A stretch of 48,966 nt of DNA from Streptomyces hilarionis (lineage in GTDB: Bacteria > Actinomycetota > Actinomycetes > Streptomycetales > Streptomycetaceae). Shown piece after piece: positions 7,401 to 14,654 of this stretch. Location: NCBI RefSeq assembly GCF_024539675.1, contig NZ_JAHHIT010000076.1:1-48966 (forward strand), given 5' to 3'. Position numbers and translations under genes: made by a program. Positions within the stretch are counted from its first letter, which is position 1, and every line of letters begins with the position of its first letter. Under the pieces are notes generated by a model. It did no database searches. It had not been told where the DNA came from and worked only from the letters and a program-made list of their open reading frames with translations.

Positions 7401-10172
7401 CTACGGCGCGTCCACGACCGTTCCGGTCGCGGTCGGGGCGCCCGGCAACGGACCGCCCGACTCGTCCGTCAGGGTCAGGCGCACCGACTCCTCGGGCTCG
7501 GCCACCTGGTCCTTCACCGTCGGGATGGCGAACTCGGCGCTCGTGGCGCCGGCCGGTATCTCGGGTCCGACGTACATCTCCACCTGGGACAGGGGGAGTT
7601 CGGGGTCGGGCTGCCGTCCGGAGACGTCCTCCAGCCACCGCGGGTCCACGTCCTTGGTGGACAGCTCCGCCCCTTCGACCACCGGCAGCAGCCGCAGCGG
7701 GAACCACTGGGCGACCTCTGCGGGCGCGGAGAGCGAGATCCGCCAGGTCAGCGGCTCACCCTCGGTCGCCCGGACGGCGGGCGTCAGGGTCACCGCCGGC
7801 GCCGGGTCGTCGTTGCGGGCCGTGACCCCGCCCCGCGAGGAGCCGACGACCGCGCCGCGCACGGCCTTCACGAGCAGGTTGTGCTCCTCGTCGGTGCCGA
7901 AGAGCGTGTCGCCCTTCACCCGGACCGGCACGTCGATGGGCAGGACGCCGGGCCGGACCTTCACCACCTTCTCCGTCGCCCGCCCGGTCCGCGGGTCGAC
8001 CACGTAGAAGCGGGCCGTGCCGACGCCGTGCCCGGACACGCGGACCGGGACGTGGTAGGTGCGGACGCCGGAGTCGCCCTCCTTCACCGTGAGCCGCCCG
8101 ACGTCGACGCGCGGCAGGGCCGCCGCCTTCACCGCGGGCGTGCCGGGCGCCCAGCCCCAGGCGTCCATGAACCACGCCTGCCCGGACGCCGAACGCGGCG
8201 TCAGGGAGAGCGACCTGACGTGCCGCAGGTCGAGTCCGGCGCGGGTCGCCGCGGTCAGCGGCACCCGCAGTTCGCGCGCCCAGTAGGAGGCCGTGCGCGC
8301 CGAGCCGGGCAGCCCGTCGGCGGTGATCCGCCCGAGGTCGGCACGCCGGCCGGCGGTGTCGGTGACGGCCACGTCCAGCGCCGTGCCGGTGGAGTTCGGC
8401 GGCACGAACACGCGCAGCGCCAGGCTTCTGGCCCCGGCGAGGGAGACCGGCGCGCCGGACGTGATCCTCGTCGGCCTGCCCGGCGCGGACCAGCGCAGGG
8501 CCACGGCGCTCTTGGCGCTGTCCGTCTCCAGGTCCCACCAGCCGAAGTGCGGGGACATGCCGAGAGCGTCCTCGCCCAGACAGGCCCGGGCCGGGTCGGA
8601 GTCGGCGCGGCAGACGCGACCGCCGGTCACCTTCACCCCGCCGTCCGGGAGGAAGCCGCCCGAGCGCCGGGCGCCGACCGCGTGCGTCAGGACGCGGGCC
8701 GGGCCCGCGGAGGGCGCGCGCCGCCCGGTGCCGTCCAGCAGCGGGCGCACCCGGTCGTCGCCGCCGACGAACAGCCGGGCGGCGGCCGCGATGTAGGTCG
8801 CGCCGGCCTGGTGCTGCTGCTCGGCGCTCAGCCGGGTCCGGGCGCCGGTCGAGCAGACCGGGTCCGGCTCCTCCGGCGAGTCGTAGAAGTCGTCCGAGGC
8901 CGGGGCCTCGGCCTGGCCCGGCGTCCACTCGCTGTTGAAGAAGTTGTGGTTGGCGCCGATCACGTAGACCGCGCTGTGCAGGGCGGTTCCGCGGCCGACG
9001 CCGCGCGTCCCGTCGAGGTAGGTCTCGCCCTCGAGGTCGGAGACGTCGCCGTCGCAGCCGGGCAGGATCGTCGTCGAGGGGACGTCGGCGACCGGATTCT
9101 GGCCGAAGATCGTCGGTCCGATGAGCACGGTTCCGCGGATCTTCCAGCGGACCGGGCCCCGGTAGCCGTCCTGGGCGGCCGGCGGCGGGTAGAGGCTGTC
9201 CATCGCCGCGCGGTTGACGCCCTCGCCGCCGCGCGAGTGGCCCACGAGCAGCACCCTGGACAGGTCGGCCCGGGGCGCGTCGCGCACCACGGCCGGGGCG
9301 CCGCCCGGGTGGGCGGCCCAGTCGGCCCAGCGGGCGAGGTGGCGGCGGACCAGGGAGGAGCGGCCCTGGGCGCCGGCGTCCTCGGCCGCCCAGTCCTGGC
9401 CGTTGATGCCGTTGGCCGCGATCGAGACGGTGACGTATCCCTGGGAGGCGAGCAGCTGTTGGTCCTTGAGATAGCCCTTGTGGCTGGGTATCTCCTTCGT
9501 CCCCGCGGGACAGGGCCAGTCGATGTTCACGTCGTCCTCGGCGCCCGGCTTGTAGCAGGTCGCGTGGCGGCCGTGCAGGAACAGCGCGAGCGGGCGCTTG
9601 CCGGTGGCGCCCTTCGGCGCGACCACGACGGCCCGCATCTCGACGGGGCGGGCGTAGCCCGGCAGCTTGACCGGGTTCAGGTCGTACTCGCCGGAGAGCG
9701 TGCGGTACGGGCCGGGTCTGCCGGGGTCCACGGCGTTCGCCGCGGGCAGGGCGGGCAGTTGCTGCGCGGTGCGCGCCCGCCCGTGCCCCGCTGCCGACCC
9801 GGCGGCGGGCGCGTCCAGCCGTCGCCCGCTCGCGAGCACCTGGAGGTCCTTCAGGGGGGCGCCGCCGGTCGCGTCGAGCGGCAGCCGGAACGTGCGGCCG
9901 TCGCTGCCCGGCCGCGGGGCGCCGAGCAGCCGGTCGCCCGCGTGGAACTCCACGCGGGCGTCGCCGGGAGGCACGGGCCGGGGCGAGCGCCACACCAGTT
10001 GGCGGGCGGCGCCCTCGCCGGCGATTCGCCATCCCGGCGGCAGCACGCCGTCGGCGGGGGCGGTCAACGGGCTCGGTTCGGACGGTTGTCGGGCTTGTGC
10101 CAGTCCCGGTGTTCCCGCCAGGGCCGCCAGGGCGGCCACGGCGGTGACACCTATTCGCCGGGCACGGATCAA
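7401..10172 (-). CDS. Large secreted alpha/beta hydrolase with C-terminal Calx-beta-like region
   Basis: This 923-residue protein has a signal peptide (ARRIGVTAVAALAALAG, cleavage near AQA about residue 26). Residues about 160-500 form an alpha/beta-hydrolase domain. LFLHGRHATCY is the oxyanion-hole segment and VGHSRGG holds the nucleophile S313. GCDGDVSDLEG is a candidate acidic-residue loop and ANHNFFN a candidate histidine region. Paired cysteines suggest extracellular folding. Residues about 560-690 look like a beta-sandwich. From about 715 to the end, KEGDSGVRTYHVPV and TEGEPLTWRISLS blocks followed by acidic turns resemble Calx-beta repeats, which bind calcium. It is probably an exported esterase or lipase of unknown substrate. 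Confidence 0.75.
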   Translation of the reverse strand: MIRARRIGVTAVAALAALAGTPGLAQARQPSEPSPLTAPADGVLPPGWRIAGEGAARQLVWRSPRPVPPGDARVEFHAGDRLLGAPRPGSDGRTFRLPLDATGGAPLKDLQVLASGRRLDAPAAGSAAGHGRARTAQQLPALPAANAVDPGRPGPYRTLSGEYDLNPVKLPGYARPVEMRAVVVAPKGATGKRPLALFLHGRHATCYKPGAEDDVNIDWPCPAGTKEIPSHKGYLKDQQLLASQGYVTVSIAANGINGQDWAAEDAGAQGRSSLVRRHLARWADWAAHPGGAPAVVRDAPRADLSRVLLVGHSRGGEGVNRAAMDSLYPPPAAQDGYRGPVRWKIRGTVLIGPTIFGQNPVADVPSTTILPGCDGDVSDLEGETYLDGTRGVGRGTALHSAVYVIGANHNFFNSEWTPGQAEAPASDDFYDSPEEPDPVCSTGARTRLSAEQQHQAGATYIAAAARLFVGGDDRVRPLLDGTGRRAPSAGPARVLTHAVGARRSGGFLPDGGVKVTGGRVCRADSDPARACLGEDALGMSPHFGWWDLETDSAKSAVALRWSAPGRPTRITSGAPVSLAGARSLALRVFVPPNSTGTALDVAVTDTAGRRADLGRITADGLPGSARTASYWARELRVPLTAATRAGLDLRHVRSLSLTPRSASGQAWFMDAWGWAPGTPAVKAAALPRVDVGRLTVKEGDSGVRTYHVPVRVSGHGVGTARFYVVDPRTGRATEKVVKVRPGVLPIDVPVRVKGDTLFGTDEEHNLLVKAVRGAVVGSSRGGVTARNDDPAPAVTLTPAVRATEGEPLTWRISLSAPAEVAQWFPLRLLPVVEGAELSTKDVDPRWLEDVSGRQPDPELPLSQVEMYVGPEIPAGATSAEFAIPTVKDQVAEPEESVRLTLTDESGGPLPGAPTATGTVVDAP

Positions 10173-10362
10173 GGTCCACTCCTCAGCACTCGGAGCGCGG
10201 GGGCCCCGTCCGTACCGGGAGCCCCTCGCCTTCCGAAGGAAGGGAAACCGGATCTGTGGGTTGCCTGTGACGGCGCACCGCGTCCGCGTCGGGACACGAA
10301 TCCGGACACCGTCGGACGCCGTCGTGAAACGGGCCGCCCTTCCTCGCCGGGACGGACGGGAT

Positions 10363-10776
10363 CTAGTGCCAGGCCCGGTACGGCTCGTCGAGGAGCTGGA
10401 AGACCGGCTCGCCGCGCACCGGGTCCTTGACGGTGGACAGGCGGACGCGGTCGCCGCTGTGGATGCCGATGAGCGGGCCCATGACCCGGCCGCGGACGAC
10501 GAAGCCCTCGGCCATCTCGACGAGCGACACGTTGCGCGCGGCGGGGGTGTTGCGGTGCACCACGGTGGCGTGACGGACCGTCCCGGTGCCCTCGCTGCGC
10601 TCGGTGCGCAGGTCGCCGCCCTGGCAGACGGGACACAGCAGACGGTGGTACATGGCGGTGGCGCACCAGGTGCAGCGTTGGAAGAGGAGCGTGTCGCCGT
10701 CGGCGCTCGCGCGCTCGAGAAGGCCCGCCGCCGAGCCGGCGGCCTGCTGGACGACGTTTCCTGAGAGGTGGTACAC
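10363..10776 (-). CDS. DUF35 zinc-ribbon/OB-fold protein without a thiolase partner
   Basis: This 137-residue protein has a rubredoxin-like zinc knuckle C35-x2-C38 and C48-x2-C51, then an OB-fold (HATVVHRNT, GFVVRGRVMGPL, GDRVRLSTVK, PVFQLLD). DUF35 proteins bind acyl-CoA and normally sit beside a thiolase or acyl-CoA dehydratase gene, whose activity they support. No such partner is in this window. The GTG start at 10776 is chosen because AGGGAG lies nine bases upstream; longer in-frame readings run into the promoter. The gene lies downstream of the TetR gene on the same strand but has its own promoter, with an operator in the spacer. Confidence 0.75.
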   Translation of the reverse strand: MYHLSGNVVQQAAGSAAGLLERASADGDTLLFQRCTWCATAMYHRLLCPVCQGGDLRTERSEGTGTVRHATVVHRNTPAARNVSLVEMAEGFVVRGRVMGPLIGIHSGDRVRLSTVKDPVRGEPVFQLLDEPYRAWH

Positions 10777-10870
10777 GCGGGTCAACTCCCTGCACTCGGC
10801 CGGAAACCACGTGCGCGGCTCACCCGTGCACGGACGTGCCCGGTCGACCGTGCCGCCGTGCACGTCCCAC

Positions 10871-10899
10871 AGAGTATGGCACTCAGTGCCACGCGTAAA
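10871..10899 (-). promoter_or_regulatory. Promoter of the DUF35 gene with a TetR-type operator in the spacer
   Basis: On the minus strand, TTTACG (complement at 10894-10899) and TACTCT (complement at 10871-10876) are 17 bp apart. The perfect palindrome TGGCACT-C-AGTGCCA occupies 10877-10891, almost exactly the spacer. A repressor bound there would block RNA polymerase. A related imperfect copy lies before the TetR gene. Confidence 0.75.
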
Positions 10900-10939
10900 G
10901 GCACTGCGTACCCCCAAAAAGGGTGGCGGTGGCGCGTGG

Positions 10940-11689
10940 TCAGTCGCGCCCCAGGGTCGTCTCGATCTCCTGCACCACCCGCCACAGCGGGGCCCCGCGC
11001 CGCGCCACGACGACGACGACGTCCTCGGGGCGCTCGACGGTGGCCCGCGGGGGGTTCGCGCGGCCGTCCGGCCGTGCGTCGACGACGGGCGCCGCCGGGG
11101 GCGAGCCGAACGCGGACTGCACGTACGCCAGCGCGTGGTCCACGGTGGCGGTCGCCTCGCCCTCGCCGTCCGAACGCAGCCAGGAGCGCAGCGCGTTGTT
11201 GTGCGCGGCGACCACCGCGGCCGCGATCACGTCGGCCTCGAGGTCGCCGTCGCGGCGCCCGGCGAAGCGGCCGCGCAGATACTCGGCGAGGGCGCGCTCG
11301 TACCGCCAGACCACCGACAGCTCGTACGCCCGCAGTCCCGGCACCTGCTTGGTGAGCCGGTAGCGCTGCACCGAGAACGAGGGGTTCTCCGCGTACATCA
11401 GCAGGACCAGCCGGGCGGCGTCGCACACGCGTCGCACCGGCTCGTGCTCCGGCCCGCTCGCGCCGAGGAAGGCGGTCATGTCCGCCAGGCACCGCTCGTG
11501 GTCGGGGAAGACCACGTCCTCCTTGGAGGGGAAGTAACGGAAGAACGACCGTCGCCCCACCCCCGCGAGCGTCACGATGTCGTCGACGGTGGTCTGCTCG
11601 TAGCCCCGCTCCAGGAACAGCCGGAAGGCCGCCGCGACCAGGGCGTCCCGCATCGGCGGCTTGGCCTCCGCCTTCTCAGTGGCGCTCAT
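10940..11689 (-). CDS. TetR family transcriptional regulator
   Basis: This 249-residue protein has an N-terminal TetR helix-turn-helix at about residues 14-60 (AAFRLFLERGYEQTTVDDIV, then GVGRRSFFRYFPSKEDVV). The C-terminal half is a helical ligand domain with a region (AAAVVAAHNNALRSWL) typical of the acyl-binding type found in Streptomyces. It ends in a variable tail. The ATG at 11689 lacks a Shine-Dalgarno but has TACGTT six bases upstream on the coding strand, suggesting a leaderless message. Palindromic sites before this gene and before DUF35 imply autorepression and control of the DUF35 gene. An acyl-CoA or related ligand is plausible but inferred. Confidence 0.85.
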   Translation of the reverse strand: MSATEKAEAKPPMRDALVAAAFRLFLERGYEQTTVDDIVTLAGVGRRSFFRYFPSKEDVVFPDHERCLADMTAFLGASGPEHEPVRRVCDAARLVLLMYAENPSFSVQRYRLTKQVPGLRAYELSVVWRYERALAEYLRGRFAGRRDGDLEADVIAAAVVAAHNNALRSWLRSDGEGEATATVDHALAYVQSAFGSPPAAPVVDARPDGRANPPRATVERPEDVVVVVARRGAPLWRVVQEIETTLGRD

Positions 11690-11695
11690 GCACGG

Positions 11696-11734
11696 AACGT
11701 AACACCTGAGGCGTCGTCATGGCACTCAGTTCCC
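11696..11734 (-). promoter_or_regulatory. TetR gene promoter with imperfect operator
   Basis: TACGTT (complement at 11696-11701) is the candidate -10. The plus-strand half-site sequence TGGCACTCAGTTCC at 11720-11733 differs by one base from the perfect operator at 10877-10891 over their shared span and covers the -35 position. It suggests autoregulation. Confidence 0.55.
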
Positions 11735-11755
11735 TCCCGGGGGGAACCGAGTGCC
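11721..11755. terminator. Hairpin between folD and the TetR gene, sharing the operator sequence
   Basis: GGCACTC-A-GTTCC pairs with GGAAC-C-GAGTGCC across a 9-nt loop, 13 positions with one mismatch. It can terminate folD, whose stop is at 11779. The left arm is also the imperfect TetR operator, so one sequence may do both. Confidence 0.5.
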
Positions 11756-11778
11756 CTCGGCGTCCGTGACCGCGAGCG

Positions 11779-12627
11779 TCAGATCCGCTCCGCCGCCTCG
11801 ACGACGTTCGTCAGCAGCATCGCCCGGGTCATCGGCCCGACCCCGCCGATCGGCGGCGCGAACGACCCGGCGACGTCGCTCACGTCCGGATGCACGTCGC
11901 CGAGGATGCCCTCGACCGTGCGGGTCAGCCCCACGCTCAGCACCGTCGCGCCGGGCTTGATCCAGTCGGGCCTGACCATGTGCGCGACGCCGGCCGCGGC
12001 CACCACCACATCCGCCTCCCGGGCGTGCGCGGCCGTGTCCTGGGTGGCCTCGTGGCACAGGGTGACCGTGGCGTGCTCGGTGCTGCGGGTCAGCATCAGT
12101 CCCAGCGGACGGCCCACGGTGACCCCGCAGCCGATGACGCAGAACTGCTGGCCGGTGATCGGCACGTGGTTGCGGCGCAGCAGGTCGATGATCCCCCGCG
12201 GGGTGCAGGGCAGCGGGCCGGGGATGCCCAGCACCAGCCGGCCCAGGTTCGTCGGATGGAGACCGTCGGCGTCCTTGACCGGGTCGATCAGCTCCAGCAC
12301 GGCATGGGTGTCGATGTGGTCGGGCAGCGGGAGCTGCACGATGAAGCCGGTGCACGACGGGTCGGCGTTCAGCCGCAGCACCGCGGCCTCCACGTCCGCC
12401 TGGGAGGCGTCCGCGGGCAGCTCGACCCGGATCGAGGCGATGCCGACCTGTGCGCAGTCGCGGTGCTTGCCGCCGACGTAGGACCGGCTGCCGGCGTCGT
12501 CGCCGACGAGGATCGTGCCGAGCCCCGGGGTGACCCCGCGCTCCTTCAACGCCTGCACGCGCAGGGCGAGTTCGCTCTTGATGTCGGCCGCGGCGGCCTT
12601 GCCGTCGAGAAGTGTTGCGGTGGTCAC
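11779..12627 (-). CDS. folD: Bifunctional methylenetetrahydrofolate dehydrogenase/cyclohydrolase (FolD), divergent copy
   Basis: This 282-residue protein converts 5,10-methylene-THF to 10-formyl-THF in the cytosol with NADP. The catalytic Y50 and K54 (SYVGGKH) are present, as are QLPLP, DGLHPTNLG and PCTPRGI. Two normally constant motifs are altered. The actinobacterial NADP loop GRGVTVGRP reads GCGVTVGRP here, and the usual PGGVGPMT segment reads PPIGGVGPMT. It may therefore be a second, specialised FolD rather than the housekeeping copy. It is divergent from the ATP-grasp gene and downstream ends in a hairpin shared with the TetR operator. Confidence 0.88.
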   Translation of the reverse strand: MTTATLLDGKAAAADIKSELALRVQALKERGVTPGLGTILVGDDAGSRSYVGGKHRDCAQVGIASIRVELPADASQADVEAAVLRLNADPSCTGFIVQLPLPDHIDTHAVLELIDPVKDADGLHPTNLGRLVLGIPGPLPCTPRGIIDLLRRNHVPITGQQFCVIGCGVTVGRPLGLMLTRSTEHATVTLCHEATQDTAAHAREADVVVAAAGVAHMVRPDWIKPGATVLSVGLTRTVEGILGDVHPDVSDVAGSFAPPIGGVGPMTRAMLLTNVVEAAERI

Positions 12628-12792
12628 GGGAGTCGACGAGCCCTTCGGGAGAAGACGACGGTCCTCTCATCGTACGACCCGTTCGCCCGACCCGGACCAG
12701 GCGTCCCGCCCGCCGCAGCCGCCCCGCCCGGACCGGCGCCACCCCCTGACGTAGCCTTTCCGCACCGTTTCGCAGCCCTCCGGGAGACCCGC

Positions 12793-13620
12793 ATGCCCGC
12801 CGCCCGCCCCCGTCTCCTCTATGTCACCGACCTGGCCTACCGGGCACGCGGACGCCGTTACGGCGACGAGGACGTCTTCCTCGCCTCCCGCCTGCGCGAG
12901 GAGTTCGACCTCGCCCTGTGCCACCCGCTGGACGCGGCCGCGCTGATGGACGCCTTCGACGCCGTGGTCGTCCGCAACAGCGGCCCCGTCCTCGGCTACC
13001 GGGAGCAGTACGACGCCTTCCGGGAGCGGGCGCTGCGCGAGGGCGTGCGGGTGTACAACCCGCTCACCGGCCGCGCCGACATGCTCGGCAAGCAGTACCT
13101 CCTCGACCTGAGCGCCGAGGGCCACCCGGTGATCCCGACGGTCGACCGCCCCGAGGACCTGCACCTGCTGCCCCCGGCCGACCGCTACGTCGTCAAGCCC
13201 AGGCTCGGCGCCGACTCGGCAGGCCTGCGGGTCGTCGGCCCGGAGGCCCTGTCCGCGCTGGCCGACGGCTCCACGCTCGTCCAGCCGTGCGTCGACTTCC
13301 GCTACGAGGTCTCCTTCTTCTACGTCGACCACGACTTCCAGTACGCGCTGTACGCCCCGCACCCGGACCGCCGCTGGCAGCTCGAACCGTACGAGCCGAC
13401 CGTGCGCGACCTGGAGTTCGCCCGTCGCTTCGTCGACTGGAACGACCTCGCGCACGGCATCCAGCGCGTCGACGCCTGCCGCGCTCCCGACGGGGAGCTG
13501 CTGCTGGTGGAACTGGAGGACCTCAACCCGTACCTGTCGCTGGACGCCGTCGACGACGCCGGACGCGACGCGTTCGTCGCCGCGACGATCCGCTCCCTGC
13601 GTCGCTTCCTCGCCGGGTGA
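12793..13620 (+). CDS. Orphan ATP-grasp domain protein
   Basis: This 275-residue cytosolic protein's ATP-grasp signs are the RYVVKPRLGADSAGLRVV loop (lysine and small-residue turn), a DGSTLVQPCVD strand and a final LLLVELEDLNPYLSLD motif that would bind Mg-ATP. The N-terminal 100 residues form a Rossmann-like preATP-grasp part with VRNSGPVLG. Such enzymes join a carboxylate to an amine or thiol through an acyl-phosphate. No partner peptide or amino-acid gene is adjacent, so the substrate is unknown. The ATG has GGGAG seven bases upstream; longer in-frame readings overlap folD antisense and are rejected. Confidence 0.75.
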   Translation: MPAARPRLLYVTDLAYRARGRRYGDEDVFLASRLREEFDLALCHPLDAAALMDAFDAVVVRNSGPVLGYREQYDAFRERALREGVRVYNPLTGRADMLGKQYLLDLSAEGHPVIPTVDRPEDLHLLPPADRYVVKPRLGADSAGLRVVGPEALSALADGSTLVQPCVDFRYEVSFFYVDHDFQYALYAPHPDRRWQLEPYEPTVRDLEFARRFVDWNDLAHGIQRVDACRAPDGELLLVELEDLNPYLSLDAVDDAGRDAFVAATIRSLRRFLAG

Positions 13621-13722
13621 GCCCCCGGGCCGGGGCGGCCGGGGCGCCGAAGGGCGCCGGGGTGAACCCGGCGGCCCGCCCGCCCGTATCTCTCCCGGGG
13701 GACCCACGGGAGGGAGACGAGC

Positions 13723-14568
13723 GTGCCGACACCGGAGGAACCCGGGAAGCCGCACGAACGCCCGGTCCTGGAACCCATCCGGGTCCTGCGACCGCGCAAC
13801 ACCGACGCCCTCGCGGAGCTGATCCGCGAGATGACCGAGCCGGACCGGGACGCCGGCGCGTACGAGGCGATCCCGCTGACGCCGTCGGCGGGAGGCGAGG
13901 CGGAGACGGAGGAACTCCCGCCGGTCGCCGCGCCCACGACGACGGCGACGCCCACGCCGACGACGCCCCGCGGGGGCTCGGACTGGGCGAGCGAGCGCGG
14001 CGGGCCCCGCCCCGCGCCCCGGCGCGCCCGCAGGGACCCCGGCGTCCCGCGCGGCGGGCCGGCGGCGCCGGGGCGGGGTGCGCCGGCAGCGGCTCGGGCG
14101 GCTCGCGACGGGCGGACGGGCGCCCGCGCGGCCCGGACCGACTCCGACGCGGGCCTGCGGCGCGGCGCGATCATGGTGGGCGTGTGCGCCGCGGCGCTGG
14201 CCGGGTTCGCCGGGGCGCTCCTGCTGCCGGGCCGGGGCGGCGAGGCCGCCGCGGAGACGGTCCCGCCGTCGGCCTCGGCCCCCGCGTCGACGCCGTCCGT
14301 CGCCGCGACCCCGTCCGCCGACCCCGACGGGGCCGGCACGCTCCGGGAGGGCGACAGCGGTCCGCAGGTGACCGACCTCCAGCGCCGGCTGCTGCGCATC
14401 CCGAACGTCTACGACCACGGCCCCACCGACGGCCGTTACAGCGCCGTCCTCACCGAGGCCGTGGCGCGCTTCCAGCTCTGGTACGGCATCCGCGGCGACG
14501 AGAGCGGCGTCTACGGCGACGACACCCGCCGCGACCTGGAGTCCCGCACCGGCGCACACACCGGATGA
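13723..14568 (+). CDS. Membrane-anchored peptidoglycan-binding domain protein
   Basis: This 281-residue protein has a cytosolic N-terminal part (about 1-145) that is acidic, then rich in Pro, Arg, Gly and Ala, so likely disordered. One transmembrane helix follows at about 149-168 (MVGVCAAALAGFAGALLLPG). After an Ala/Ser/Pro linker, a peptidoglycan-binding_1 domain spans about 205-278 (LREGDSGPQVTDLQRRLL, then FQLWYGI and GVYGDDTRRDLE). It probably tethers the membrane to the wall or senses the wall from outside. The GTG start has GGGAGG upstream. It lacks any catalytic domain. It is in the same direction as the ATP-grasp gene, 102 bp away. Confidence 0.8.
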   Translation: MPTPEEPGKPHERPVLEPIRVLRPRNTDALAELIREMTEPDRDAGAYEAIPLTPSAGGEAETEELPPVAAPTTTATPTPTTPRGGSDWASERGGPRPAPRRARRDPGVPRGGPAAPGRGAPAAARAARDGRTGARAARTDSDAGLRRGAIMVGVCAAALAGFAGALLLPGRGGEAAAETVPPSASAPASTPSVAATPSADPDGAGTLREGDSGPQVTDLQRRLLRIPNVYDHGPTDGRYSAVLTEAVARFQLWYGIRGDESGVYGDDTRRDLESRTGAHTG

Positions 14569-14654
14569 CGACGGACTGCGGCCGTGGGCTGCGGGTCGTG
14601 GGTCCGGAAGAGCCGGAGTGACCGGGGCGTGCGGGGGGCCTTCGTCGCCGTCCG

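Noticed and set aside
7756..10179. Very long overlapping readings on both strands across the large hydrolase
   Set aside because: Arg/Pro/Gly-rich products typical of GC-rich shadow frames; the 923-aa frame has a signal peptide and GHSRGG.
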